Assembly (NCBI RefSeq): GCF_009857135.1 | Contig: NZ_CP047318.1 | Location: 6,758,001 to 6,822,000, forward strand | Direction of reading: 5' to 3' | Source of the DNA: Streptomyces sp. HM190 | GTDB lineage: Bacteria; Actinomycetota; Actinomycetes; Streptomycetales; Streptomycetaceae | Length of the DNA: 64,000 nucleotides | Shown: positions 42,363 through 50,009 of the stretch, in pieces | Numbering within the stretch: the first letter of the stretch is position 1 | How the letters are laid out: each line of letters begins with the position of its first letter | The notes under the pieces: generated by a model | Told to the model about the DNA's origin: nothing | Seen by the model: only the letters and a program-made list of their open reading frames with translations | Databases searched by the model: none | Made by a program: the position numbers and the translations under genes

Positions 42363-43070
42363 CGGACCTCTCCTTCGCAGTTGCGTCGATGTGCCTGTGT
42401 GATGGCGCGCTCGACCTCCGCGTGGCCCCGGGGTCGCCGAGTCCGGCGGATGTTGAGCATGTCTCAGGTTCATGAGTCTGATGTGACCACCCGAACGTCC
42501 TCGTACCGGGTCCCCCGTGGAGCAGCGGGGCGGGACGCCCTCACTCAGGCCTGTCGGGACAGGCCCCGGCACCTGTCGTCGACAGGTCCCTCACCGGAAC
42601 GGCGGCCGACCGTCCCGGATGCTGTACTGCGGCGCTGTGCGCTCAGTGGATCTTGGCGCGAAAACGTCTTGGGCGGAAGGGTGTTCCAGCCCACATGTGA
42701 GTCCGGGGGCCCGTAGTCCGAACCGCACTCGCCCCACCGCTCAACACCCTCTCGTTCAGCCGGAACCACCCGCACGACCGTCGAAAACCGGACCACCGGA
42801 CGATTGTCGTACGCAAAATCGTTTCCGCTCGATTGTCGTTCAAGGTTTGGCGGGAAGTGATCGCCGAAGGTTGAAACTTGGAGAATTTTGGACAGGATCC
42901 CGGGTTGGCCGACAGTGTGGGGCCCGTGAGGCAGGGGGTCCGTCAGGGCCGTCGGTGGCACCGTCCACCAAGTCAGCCTAGAGGCAGCGCCGTTGTGTGT
43001 GAGGCATCCGGGGCAGAAATTAACGGCCGTGGTCAACCGTGGAGTCCGAGATTCTGCTTTCATCTGCGGT
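42363..43070. promoter_or_regulatory. Divergent regulatory region of the PKS unit and the GAF gene
   Basis: About 700 bases without a supported gene. Between 42800 and 42895 it is AT-rich for this genome and contains two copies of CGATTGTCGT (42801-42810 and 42830-42839), a candidate regulator site for the PKS operon. A frame open across 42545-43321 on the minus strand would be 258 residues but has no recognisable family, no ribosome site and overlaps the GAF gene, so I leave it out. Confidence 0.5.
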
Positions 43071-44084
43071 ATGGATCCCCTGACCTCATCCGACCAGGCA
43101 CTCCGCGCGAGCGAACAGCGCAGGCTACGGCTGCAGGTGCTCGGCCTCAACAGCGTGGAAGCGGAAGCCACCTTCGACCGGGTGGCCCGGCTCGCCGCGA
43201 GCTTCACCGGCTCCCCCCTGGCCATGGTGAACTTCATCAACGACGAGCGGCAGATGTTCCGCGGCATGTACATCCCGACCTCGTCCTCCGGCGAGAAGGT
43301 CGGCCCCGACAGCCCGGCCATCCCCTTCGACCTGAGCGAACTGTCCCGTGAGGCGCCGGGCGACTACGGCTTCTGTCCCCATGTGGTCGCCCAGGGGTCC
43401 CAGCTCGCCCTGGACGACGTGTTCGACTACCCCAGGTTCAAGGGCAACGCCCTCGTCAACGACCTGGGCGTCCGCTCGTACCTCGGCACCCCGCTGCGCG
43501 ACAACACCGGCATGATCCTCGGCACGGTCTGCGTCGCCGACTTCGAACCCCGCCAGTGGGACCGCCGGCTGCGCGAGGCCATGCAGGAGCTCTCCGAGAC
43601 CCTGCTCGCCGACTTCAAGCTGCGTGACAGCCTGCTCGCCCAGCAGCAGGAGCTGTTCGCGGTCTTCGACGGCGCCCCCTTCCCCATCATGCTCACCGAG
43701 GGGCCCAGCCACCTGCTGCGCTACGCCAACGGCAAGCAGGGCCAGGCCTTCGGCATGGTCCCGCAGTTCAGTCCGGGCCGGCTCGCCCTGCCCCACCTGG
43801 ACGCCGTCGGCGTCTTCAACGCCATGGACGACGCCTTCCACAGCGGCCGCGCGGCCACCCTCTCCCGCGCGCACCTCGGCACGTACGACTACCCGCAGCC
43901 CCAGGAGTTCGACTTCCTGTGCACCCCCGTGCGCACCTCGCCGGGCGCGCCCATCAGCGGTGTGCTGACGGTCGCCATGAACGTCACCGGGCAGGCCTTC
44001 GCCGGCGCCGAGCAGCAGGCCTTCGCCGCGAACGTGCAGGAGCGGTTCGAGCGGCTCGGCGCGTTCCCGGGGCAGCGGCCGTAG
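43071..44084 (+). CDS. GAF domain sensor protein with PAS-like C-terminal region
   Basis: A 337-residue soluble protein. The N-terminal half (about residues 25-175) is a GAF domain of the phytochrome/c-di-GMP-sensing kind (ATFDRVARLAASFTGSPLAM, FCPHVVAQGSQLALDDVF, YLGTPLRDNTGMILGTVCVAD). A predicted helical linker (180-205) leads to a PAS-like domain (FAVFDGAPFPIMLTEGPSH, about 210-320). There is no kinase, cyclase, HTH or EAL/GGDEF output domain. The start is probably the ATG at 43071, although no clear ribosome site is seen; an in-frame GTG at 42993 is an alternative. It lies between the PKS locus and an AraC gene; a regulatory role is inferred only. Confidence 0.82.
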   Translation: MDPLTSSDQALRASEQRRLRLQVLGLNSVEAEATFDRVARLAASFTGSPLAMVNFINDERQMFRGMYIPTSSSGEKVGPDSPAIPFDLSELSREAPGDYGFCPHVVAQGSQLALDDVFDYPRFKGNALVNDLGVRSYLGTPLRDNTGMILGTVCVADFEPRQWDRRLREAMQELSETLLADFKLRDSLLAQQQELFAVFDGAPFPIMLTEGPSHLLRYANGKQGQAFGMVPQFSPGRLALPHLDAVGVFNAMDDAFHSGRAATLSRAHLGTYDYPQPQEFDFLCTPVRTSPGAPISGVLTVAMNVTGQAFAGAEQQAFAANVQERFERLGAFPGQRP

Positions 44085-44128
44085 CCGACGGTCCGGGCCC
44101 CGGGCTCTGCTTCCGGGCACCCGTCGGC
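44084..44128 (+). terminator. Hairpin after the GAF gene
   Basis: GCCGACGG (44084-44091) pairs with CCGTCGGC (44121-44128), and an inner CCGGGCCCCGG region can also fold. It overlaps and follows the GAF stop. The rest of the 44129-44380 interval has no supported gene. Confidence 0.5.
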
Positions 44129-44380
44129 GGACCGGGCATAAGGTGTGATGAAAATCACGCCGCCCGGTCCGGTCATCGATGGAGGAAACCGGCAGATGTA
44201 GGGGCCACTTACGAGCATTCTCGGCCAAGTTCCACGGCTCCGGAATCCGGACATCTGCCGCGAGACGTCCGGCATCCCGCACCTTCCGTGTCCTCGCGGT
44301 GTGGCTGGTGAACGACCTGTCACCGGACGGCCCGAGGACCTCCCAGGGCCGCTCGCCGGGCCGTCCCGGCCGCCGCACGG

Positions 44381-45337
44381 TCAGCGCGGGCTCTGCCGCA
44401 TCTCCCTCGGGCTCACCCCGTAGCGCCGCCGGAAGGCCGTGCTGAGGGCGCTCGCGGAGGAGAAACCGGCGGAATAGGCCAGGTCCGTGATCGACTGGTG
44501 CTCGCACTCCGCGCAGAGCAACCGGTCCCGCACCAGCCGCAGCCGTTCCTCACGGATCAGCTCACGGGGCGTGGTGCCCGCCCGCTGCAGCGCCAGCTGG
44601 ATCTGCCGCAGCGACCAGCCGAGGGCACGCGCCACCGTGGTCCCCGTGAGCCCCGGGTCGGCCACGTGCTCGCGCACGTACCGGCGCACCATCGCCTCCA
44701 CCTCGCCCAGCTGCCCCGGCACGTCGGGGCGGTCGTCCCCGGCGGCCAGCATGCACACCAGCTCCACCACCCGGTCGGAGACAGCGTCGAACTCCGGGTC
44801 GGTCAGCCGCTCCCGCTCCTCGTGCAGACCGGTCAGCATCCCGCCCACGATCCGGCCCAGCCCCCTGGTCAGGTCCAGCCCCGCCGTCACCGGCGCCCGG
44901 CAGCCCAGCCGGCCGTTCACCTCACGGGCCGGAACGGTGAGGATGAACGCGTCGGTGGCTTCGCTCTGCAGACACTCGAACGGCGACGCGAAGGAGACCA
45001 GCGCCCCGGTGCCCGGCGTCAGCCGCGCCTCCTCGCCGTCCTGCCGCAGCACGATCTGCCCGCCCAGCGGCAGCAGCAGCCGGTAGTCCTCGTCCGGGTC
45101 CTGCCGCACCTGGTGCGGGGTCCGGCTGTACTCGATCTGGTCCGAGCGGTACTTGACCAGTTGGTAGGTCTCGGTGCGCTGCCGGACCGTCCACCCGCGG
45201 AAGTTCTCCGCGCGGGCGTATCGGAAGCCCATCCGGGAGTGGTACGTGCCGATGTGCTCCGTCCAGAAGTCGGCCCGCTCCCGCGGATCCAGCTCCTCGG
45301 TGTCCAGCGCCTCGACGGCATAGCTTCCCGCGGGCAA
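44381..45337 (-). CDS. AraC-family transcriptional regulator
   Basis: A 318-residue regulator. An N-terminal AraC_binding_2-type domain (about residues 15-195, FWTEHIGTYHSRMGF and YRLLLPLGGQIVL) is followed by the HTH_18 DNA-binding domain (about 215-315) with GTTVARALGWSLRQIQLALQ and TDLAYSAGFSSASALSTAF, ending YGVSPREMR. The TTG at 45337 sits 7 bases after GGAGG; the GTG at 45343 is too close to it. It is divergent from conservon 2, with a 360-base spacer, and may control it, which is inference. Confidence 0.88.
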   Translation of the reverse strand: MPAGSYAVEALDTEELDPRERADFWTEHIGTYHSRMGFRYARAENFRGWTVRQRTETYQLVKYRSDQIEYSRTPHQVRQDPDEDYRLLLPLGGQIVLRQDGEEARLTPGTGALVSFASPFECLQSEATDAFILTVPAREVNGRLGCRAPVTAGLDLTRGLGRIVGGMLTGLHEERERLTDPEFDAVSDRVVELVCMLAAGDDRPDVPGQLGEVEAMVRRYVREHVADPGLTGTTVARALGWSLRQIQLALQRAGTTPRELIREERLRLVRDRLLCAECEHQSITDLAYSAGFSSASALSTAFRRRYGVSPREMRQSPR

Positions 45338-45643
45338 CGCCACTCCTCCCGTTCATCGATCCCGACGGCTTCCTCGCGCTCTCATACGATTGCTGACCGC
45401 GAAAGCTTCAACTGGTGCATGATCAAAGGCGGATGGGATTGCGGTCGGGCCGTGGGGGCACCCTAGCGCGGCAGCCGATTCCCGTGCCGTGCGGCCGGTC
45501 GATCATGTGGAAGGGAAGGTCACACGCCCCCTCACACCCCTTGCGCCACGCGTGCGCCCCGTGACAACTTCCCTGCGCGCCACGGGAAGACCCGCCGGGG
45601 CCGCAGCACTAACGTCGGGCGCTCCGTCAACCCGCGTTCACCG

Positions 45644-45679
45644 TCCGGGACCTGAGGACGTTCCGGGACTTGAGGACGT
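45644..45679 (+). repeat. Tandem 18-bp direct repeat just before conservon 2
   Basis: TCCGGGACCTGAGGACGT (45644-45661) is followed immediately by a copy with one change (45662-45679). The repeats end 18 bases before the cvnA start, so they lie in the 5' leader or across the ribosome site. This could be a duplication or a regulatory direct repeat. Confidence 0.75.
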
Positions 45680-45697
45680 AAGGACTCGTGGACTCTC

Positions 45698-47014
45698 ATG
45701 ACCGATCAGATACCGCAGGCGGTGACCTGGGGCCTGGCCGCGGCGCTGCTCGCCACCGCCGTGCTCCTGCTGCGCCAGCACGGGATCACCGCGCGGCAGC
45801 GCAGACGGAACGCCGACCTGGTCCGTGAGGTCCGGGCGCGTGAGGAGGAGCTGCGCCATCTGGTCTCGGTGCGGCTGCCCGCGCTCGCCGACCACCCAGG
45901 CCAGGACGTCCCCGTCATCGGACCGCGCGACGCCCGGATCGCCGCCACCGAGTACGGCCGGCACCTGGAGAGGGTCCTCGCCCTCTTCTCCGTCGCCGTC
46001 GACCACGCCCACGCCCGCGCCGACCGCTCCGCCAAGGCCGCCCTGCAGGCGTCGATGCGCTCCATCCAGGCCCTCGCCAACGAACAGCAGATCTCCATCG
46101 CCGAGATGCAGGACCGGCACGACGACCCCGACGTCCTGCGCGACCTGCTGGAGATCGACCACACCAACGCCCAGTTCGGCCGCCGCGCCCAGGCCATCGC
46201 CGTCCTGTGCGGATCGTGGCCGGGCCGCCAGCGCGCCACCTCCCCGCTCATCGACGTCGTCCGCGGCGCCACCTCCCGCATCCGTGACTACCGGCGGATC
46301 CGGGTCAACGGCCAGATCGACATCGCGGTCGAGAGCCGCGCCGTGGAACCCGTCGTCCTCGCCCTCGCCGAACTGCTCGACAACGCCGCCCGCCACTCCC
46401 AGCCCGACACCACCGTCGAGGTCACGGTGCAGACCGTGCACAACGGCGCCTGCGTCGTCATCGACGACGCCGGCGTCGGCATGGACGCCCAGGCCGTCGA
46501 GAGCGCCGGCCGGCTGCTCGACGGACACCGGACCGTCGACGTCACCCGCCTCGGCGACCCGCCCCGGTTCGGCTTCGCCGTCATCGGCGTCCTCGCCCAG
46601 CGCTACGGTTTCAGCGTCTCCGTGGACACCCGCTCCCCCTACGGTGGCGTCCGCGCCGTGGCGCTGCTGCCGGCCGCGCTCCTCACCCACCTGGAGCCCG
46701 ACACCCCCGAGTTCCCGGCCCGCCCGGCGCCCTCGCCCGAGGACATCCCCCGCCGGGCGGTCACCGAGGGCATCACCGAGGGCGGCCTGCCCAAGCGCCG
46801 CCGCCGTACCCCCAGACGGCAGGTGGCCCTGGAGCCGGAACCCTTCGACGCCGAGGAGCCGCCCGGCCGTTCCCCCGAGGAGAACGCCCGCATCATGGGC
46901 GCCTTCGCCCGCGGCACCCGCTTCGGCCGGGCCGCCGGCCGCATCCTCGACGACGACGTCATCGCCCCCGAGCCCGCCACCCCCCACGACAACGAAGGGA
47001 CCCCCCACGCATGA
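45698..47014 (+). CDS. cvnA: CvnA-type histidine-kinase-like protein (conservon 2, short)
   Basis: A 438-residue CvnA protein, less than half the length of the conservon 1 homologue. A single N-terminal membrane helix (about residues 8-26) replaces the large extracytoplasmic sensor. A dimerisation region follows and then a GHKL ATPase domain (N box LALAELLDNAARHSQP near residue 225, G1 VIDDAGVGMDA, and GDPPRFGFAVIGVLAQRYG). The C-terminus is a basic/acidic tail without the Gly-rich low-complexity region of conservon 1. The gene ends in an ATGA overlap with cvnB. Start ATG at 45698 is preceded by AAGGACTC. Confidence 0.92.
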   Translation: MTDQIPQAVTWGLAAALLATAVLLLRQHGITARQRRRNADLVREVRAREEELRHLVSVRLPALADHPGQDVPVIGPRDARIAATEYGRHLERVLALFSVAVDHAHARADRSAKAALQASMRSIQALANEQQISIAEMQDRHDDPDVLRDLLEIDHTNAQFGRRAQAIAVLCGSWPGRQRATSPLIDVVRGATSRIRDYRRIRVNGQIDIAVESRAVEPVVLALAELLDNAARHSQPDTTVEVTVQTVHNGACVVIDDAGVGMDAQAVESAGRLLDGHRTVDVTRLGDPPRFGFAVIGVLAQRYGFSVSVDTRSPYGGVRAVALLPAALLTHLEPDTPEFPARPAPSPEDIPRRAVTEGITEGGLPKRRRRTPRRQVALEPEPFDAEEPPGRSPEENARIMGAFARGTRFGRAAGRILDDDVIAPEPATPHDNEGTPHA

Positions 47015-47424
47015 GCGAGCCCACGAACAACGACCTGGGCTGGATGCTCGACGACGTGCTGAAGGTGCCCGAGGCGCGGCACGCCATCCTGCTCTCCGCC
47101 GACGGCATGCTCCGCGCCCACTCCGCCGGCATCGACCGCGACGACGCCGAACGCCTCGCCGCCGGCCTCTCCGGTCTGCAGTCGATCAGCCGCAGCACCG
47201 CCGAGTTCTGCGGCCCGTCCACCAGCCCCTGGCGGCAGACCCTGATCGAGTTCGGGCACGGCTACGTCTTCCTCGTCGCCGCCGGCGAGGGCGCCTACCT
47301 CGCCGTCTCCACCGGCGTCGAGGTCGACATGGAGGCCGTCACCTACCGCATGCACAAACTCGTCGACCGGCTCGGCAAGGAGCTGTCCACCCCGGCCAGG
47401 CCGGCCACGGGCAGCCGGACATGA
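47011..47424 (+). CDS. cvnB: CvnB-type roadblock/LC7 protein (conservon 2)
   Basis: A 137-residue roadblock/LC7 protein. The family features are ILLSADGMLRAHSAGIDRDDAERLAAGLSGLQ, split here as ILLSADGML and AAGLSGLQS, and the C-terminal YRMHKLVDRLG. It overlaps cvnA at its start and cvnC at its end by four bases each (ATGA), so the complex is produced stoichiometrically. It is the putative GTPase-activating partner of CvnD. Confidence 0.94.
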   Translation: MSEPTNNDLGWMLDDVLKVPEARHAILLSADGMLRAHSAGIDRDDAERLAAGLSGLQSISRSTAEFCGPSTSPWRQTLIEFGHGYVFLVAAGEGAYLAVSTGVEVDMEAVTYRMHKLVDRLGKELSTPARPATGSRT

Positions 47425-47819
47425 CGCCCCGCCCCCGGCCCGGCGGGCGCCTGGTGCGCTCCTACGTCGTCACCGACGGACGCGCCCGCCCCACCCGCAA
47501 CACCCTGGACCTGATCACCCTGCTGACCGCCGCCGACGACCTGCCGCCGACGGGGCTGACGCCGGAGAAGCGCCGGGTGACGGAGCTGTGCCGGCACGGC
47601 GCGCTCTCCCTGGGCGAGGTCGCCGGGCACCTCGGGCTGCCGGTCAGCGTCACCAAGGTGCTGGTCGCCGACCTCATGGACAGCGGCCACATCACCACCC
47701 GCGCCCCGTCCCCCGGGTCCAGCTACCCCGACGAGCAGGGGGAACACCCCCCGACCGCCCGGCGGTTCGACGCCGCCATCCTCCAGGAGGTCCTCGATGG
47801 GCTTCGCGCCCGCCTCTGA
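47421..47819 (+). CDS. cvnC: CvnC-type DUF742 protein (conservon 2)
   Basis: A 132-residue DUF742 protein with LVRSYVVTDGRARPTRNTLD (N-terminal half) and the winged-helix-like SLGEVAGHLGLPVSVTKVLV. It overlaps cvnB by ATGA and runs 23 bases into cvnD. The C-terminal SSYPDEQGEHPPTARRFD stretch is less conserved. Confidence 0.92.
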   Translation: MTPRPRPGGRLVRSYVVTDGRARPTRNTLDLITLLTAADDLPPTGLTPEKRRVTELCRHGALSLGEVAGHLGLPVSVTKVLVADLMDSGHITTRAPSPGSSYPDEQGEHPPTARRFDAAILQEVLDGLRARL

Positions 47820-48399
47820 CGACGTGTATCTGCGGCCGACCGTGCGGCGCGCGCTCAAACTGCTCGTCGTCGGACACTTCGCGGTCGGCAAGACCACGTT
47901 CGTCGGCACGCTCTCCGAGATACGGCCGCTGCGCACCGAGGAGGTACTGACACAGGCAGGCGCCCTCGTCGACGACCTCGCCGGCACCCGCGACAAAACC
48001 ACCACCACGGTCGCGATGGACTTCGGACGCGTCACCCTCAACCCTTCCCTGGTCCTGTACCTGTTCGGCACCCCCGGACAGCAGCGCTTCACCCGGCTCT
48101 GGGAGGACATGACCCGCGGCGCCCTCGGCGCGCTCGTCCTCGCCGACACCCGCCGGCTGTCCCACTCCTTCGACGTCATGGGCACCCTGGAGGACCTGGG
48201 GCTGCCGTACGCCGTCGCCGTCAACGACTTCGACGGCGCCCCCGTGCACGACCTGGCCGAGGTGCGCGAGGCCCTCGACCTGCTGCCCGAGACCCCGCTC
48301 GTCCGGTGCGACGCCCGCGACCCGGACTCCTCCACCCGGGCGCTGATCGCGCTCGCCGAGTACCTGCTGAGCCGCGACGCCGCACTGGAGGACGCGTGA
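47797..48399 (+). CDS. cvnD: CvnD-type small GTPase (conservon 2)
   Basis: A 200-residue Ras-like GTPase with P-loop GHFAVGKTT (about residues 26-34), FGTPGQQRF for switch II, and NDFDG as the NKxD-equivalent. It overlaps cvnC at its start. Its stop overlaps the P450 start by GTGA, so the P450 is part of the conservon transcript. Confidence 0.95.
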   Translation: MGFAPASDDVYLRPTVRRALKLLVVGHFAVGKTTFVGTLSEIRPLRTEEVLTQAGALVDDLAGTRDKTTTTVAMDFGRVTLNPSLVLYLFGTPGQQRFTRLWEDMTRGALGALVLADTRRLSHSFDVMGTLEDLGLPYAVAVNDFDGAPVHDLAEVREALDLLPETPLVRCDARDPDSSTRALIALAEYLLSRDAALEDA

Positions 48400-49748
48400 C
48401 CCCGAAGACGCCGCCCGGCCCGCCCCCGGGCTGCCCGGCCCACGAACCCCTCTACGGCCCCGACTTCGCCGCCGACCCGGCCGCCGCCTACCGGCGGCTG
48501 CGCGCACACGGCCCCACCGCCCCCGTCGAACTCGCCCCCGGTGTCCGGGCCACCCTCGTCACCTCCTACGAGGCCGCCCTGCACGTGCTGCGCAGCACCG
48601 AGACGTTCTCCAAGGACCCGCGCCGCTGGAACGACCTCGCCGACGGCACCGTCCCCCCGGACAGCCCCGTCGTCCCGATGATGATGTACCGGCCCAACGC
48701 CCTGTTCACCGACGGGGAGGAGCACCGGCGGCTGCGGGGAGCCATCACCGACAGTCTCGCCCGCGTCGAGCCCCACACCCTGCGCGGCTACGTCGAGAGC
48801 AGCGCCGACACCCTCATCGACCGCTTCGCGCCCACCGGCAAGGCCGATCTGCTCGGCGAGTACGCGCAGGTCATCCCCCTGCTCGTCTTCAACCACCTCT
48901 TCGGCTGCCCCGCCGACCACGGGCTGAGGCTGGTCGAGGGCATGTCCGGGATCTTCGACGGAGTGGACGCCGAGCGGGCCAACGAACTCCTCACCACCAC
49001 CCTGTTCGACCTGGTCCGGCTCAAGCGGCGCACCCCCGGCCCCGACGTCACCTCCTGGCTGCAGGCGCACCCGGCGGCGCTCACCGACGAGGAGATGGTG
49101 CACACCCTCGTCGTCCTGATGGGCGGCGGCACCGAGCCGCAGCAGAACCTGATCGCGGGTGCCCTGCGGCTGCTGCTGTCCGACGACCGCTTCGCGGGCG
49201 AACTGTCCGGCGGCAGCCTGCCCGTCGAGGACGCGCTCGACGAAGTGCTGTGGACCGACCCGCCGATGGCCAACTACGCGGTGCACTACCCGGTCCGGGA
49301 CGTCGTGTACGAGGGCGCGGCGCTGCGCGCCGGGGACCCCGTGGTGGTCTCGCTGGCCGCCGCCAACACCGATCCCGCGCTGACGGGGGACCGGCGGGCG
49401 GGCAACCGGGCCCATCTGGCGTGGAGCGCCGGCCCGCACAACTGTCCCGCCCAGAGCGAGGCCCGGCTGATCGCCTCGGTCGCCGTGGAGAAGCTCCTCG
49501 ACCGGCTGCCGGACCTCGAACTCGCCGTTCCGGTCGATCAGTTGGAGTGGCGCCCGGGGCCGTTCCACCGGGCGCTCACCGCCCTGCCGGTGACGTTCCC
49601 GCCGGCGCCGATCGCGGTGGCGGCGCGGGCGGCCTCCGTACCGCCCGCGCCGGAGGTGCCGCCCGCGGCGCGTGGGACGACGGGGCGCGAGGGTGCGGGG
49701 CCGAGGAACGGGTGGGCCCGGTTGCTGTCCTGGTGGCGGGGGGAGTAG
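48396..49748 (+). CDS. CYP157-like cytochrome P450 without the EXXR arginine
   Basis: A 450-residue P450 coupled to conservon 2 (GTGA overlap). The heme-ligand loop is WSAGPHNCP with Cys350 (usual form FGxGxHxCxG, so the leading Phe is Trp and the final Gly is Pro). The I-helix has GGGTEP (243-248) in place of AGxxT. The K-helix motif reads E283-V-L-W286, with Trp where EXXR has Arg. Such a change is known in CYP157-family members of Streptomyces, including S. coelicolor CYP157C1. The C-terminus (from about 405) is a Pro/Ala-rich tail. Substrate unknown. Confidence 0.9.
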   Translation: MTPKTPPGPPPGCPAHEPLYGPDFAADPAAAYRRLRAHGPTAPVELAPGVRATLVTSYEAALHVLRSTETFSKDPRRWNDLADGTVPPDSPVVPMMMYRPNALFTDGEEHRRLRGAITDSLARVEPHTLRGYVESSADTLIDRFAPTGKADLLGEYAQVIPLLVFNHLFGCPADHGLRLVEGMSGIFDGVDAERANELLTTTLFDLVRLKRRTPGPDVTSWLQAHPAALTDEEMVHTLVVLMGGGTEPQQNLIAGALRLLLSDDRFAGELSGGSLPVEDALDEVLWTDPPMANYAVHYPVRDVVYEGAALRAGDPVVVSLAAANTDPALTGDRRAGNRAHLAWSAGPHNCPAQSEARLIASVAVEKLLDRLPDLELAVPVDQLEWRPGPFHRALTALPVTFPPAPIAVAARAASVPPAPEVPPAARGTTGREGAGPRNGWARLLSWWRGE

Positions 49749-49836
49749 GGGCGCCCAGGAGCGCGGATGCGGGGCGTGTCGGCGGGTGCGGTGGGTGGTT
49801 CGCGCCCACGCGGCGCAGCCGCACACGTCACCGCTC

Positions 49837-49922
49837 CGCGCCCCTGCAGGGAACGGGCCGGCGGCCCGCCCCTTCGTCCTGAGGAGCACGGGGCGTAGCC
49901 CCGGTCGCTGCTCAGGGGCGCG
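49837..49922. repeat. Inverted CGCGCCCCTG/CAGGGGCGCG elements in the convergent P450 gap
   Basis: CGCGCCCCTG (49837-49846) and its exact complement (49913-49922) bracket about 66 bases. The right element continues CGGGGAACTGCGCGA, a motif I know from many Streptomyces intergenic regions, where it is widely dispersed. Between them lie further GC hairpins. The convergent stops at 49748 and 50010 suggest a terminator or a dispersed repeat. Confidence 0.6.
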
Positions 49923-50009
49923 GGGAACTGCGCGACAAGCCCTCACGCACCCGCACCCGCACTCACGAGCGGCGGCGACGGACCCCCGCACGGGCGAACC
50001 GCGGTCCCC

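Noticed and set aside
42545..43321. A 258-codon minus-strand open frame across the PKS upstream region
   Set aside because: It has no recognisable family, no ribosome site, and overlaps the GAF gene.
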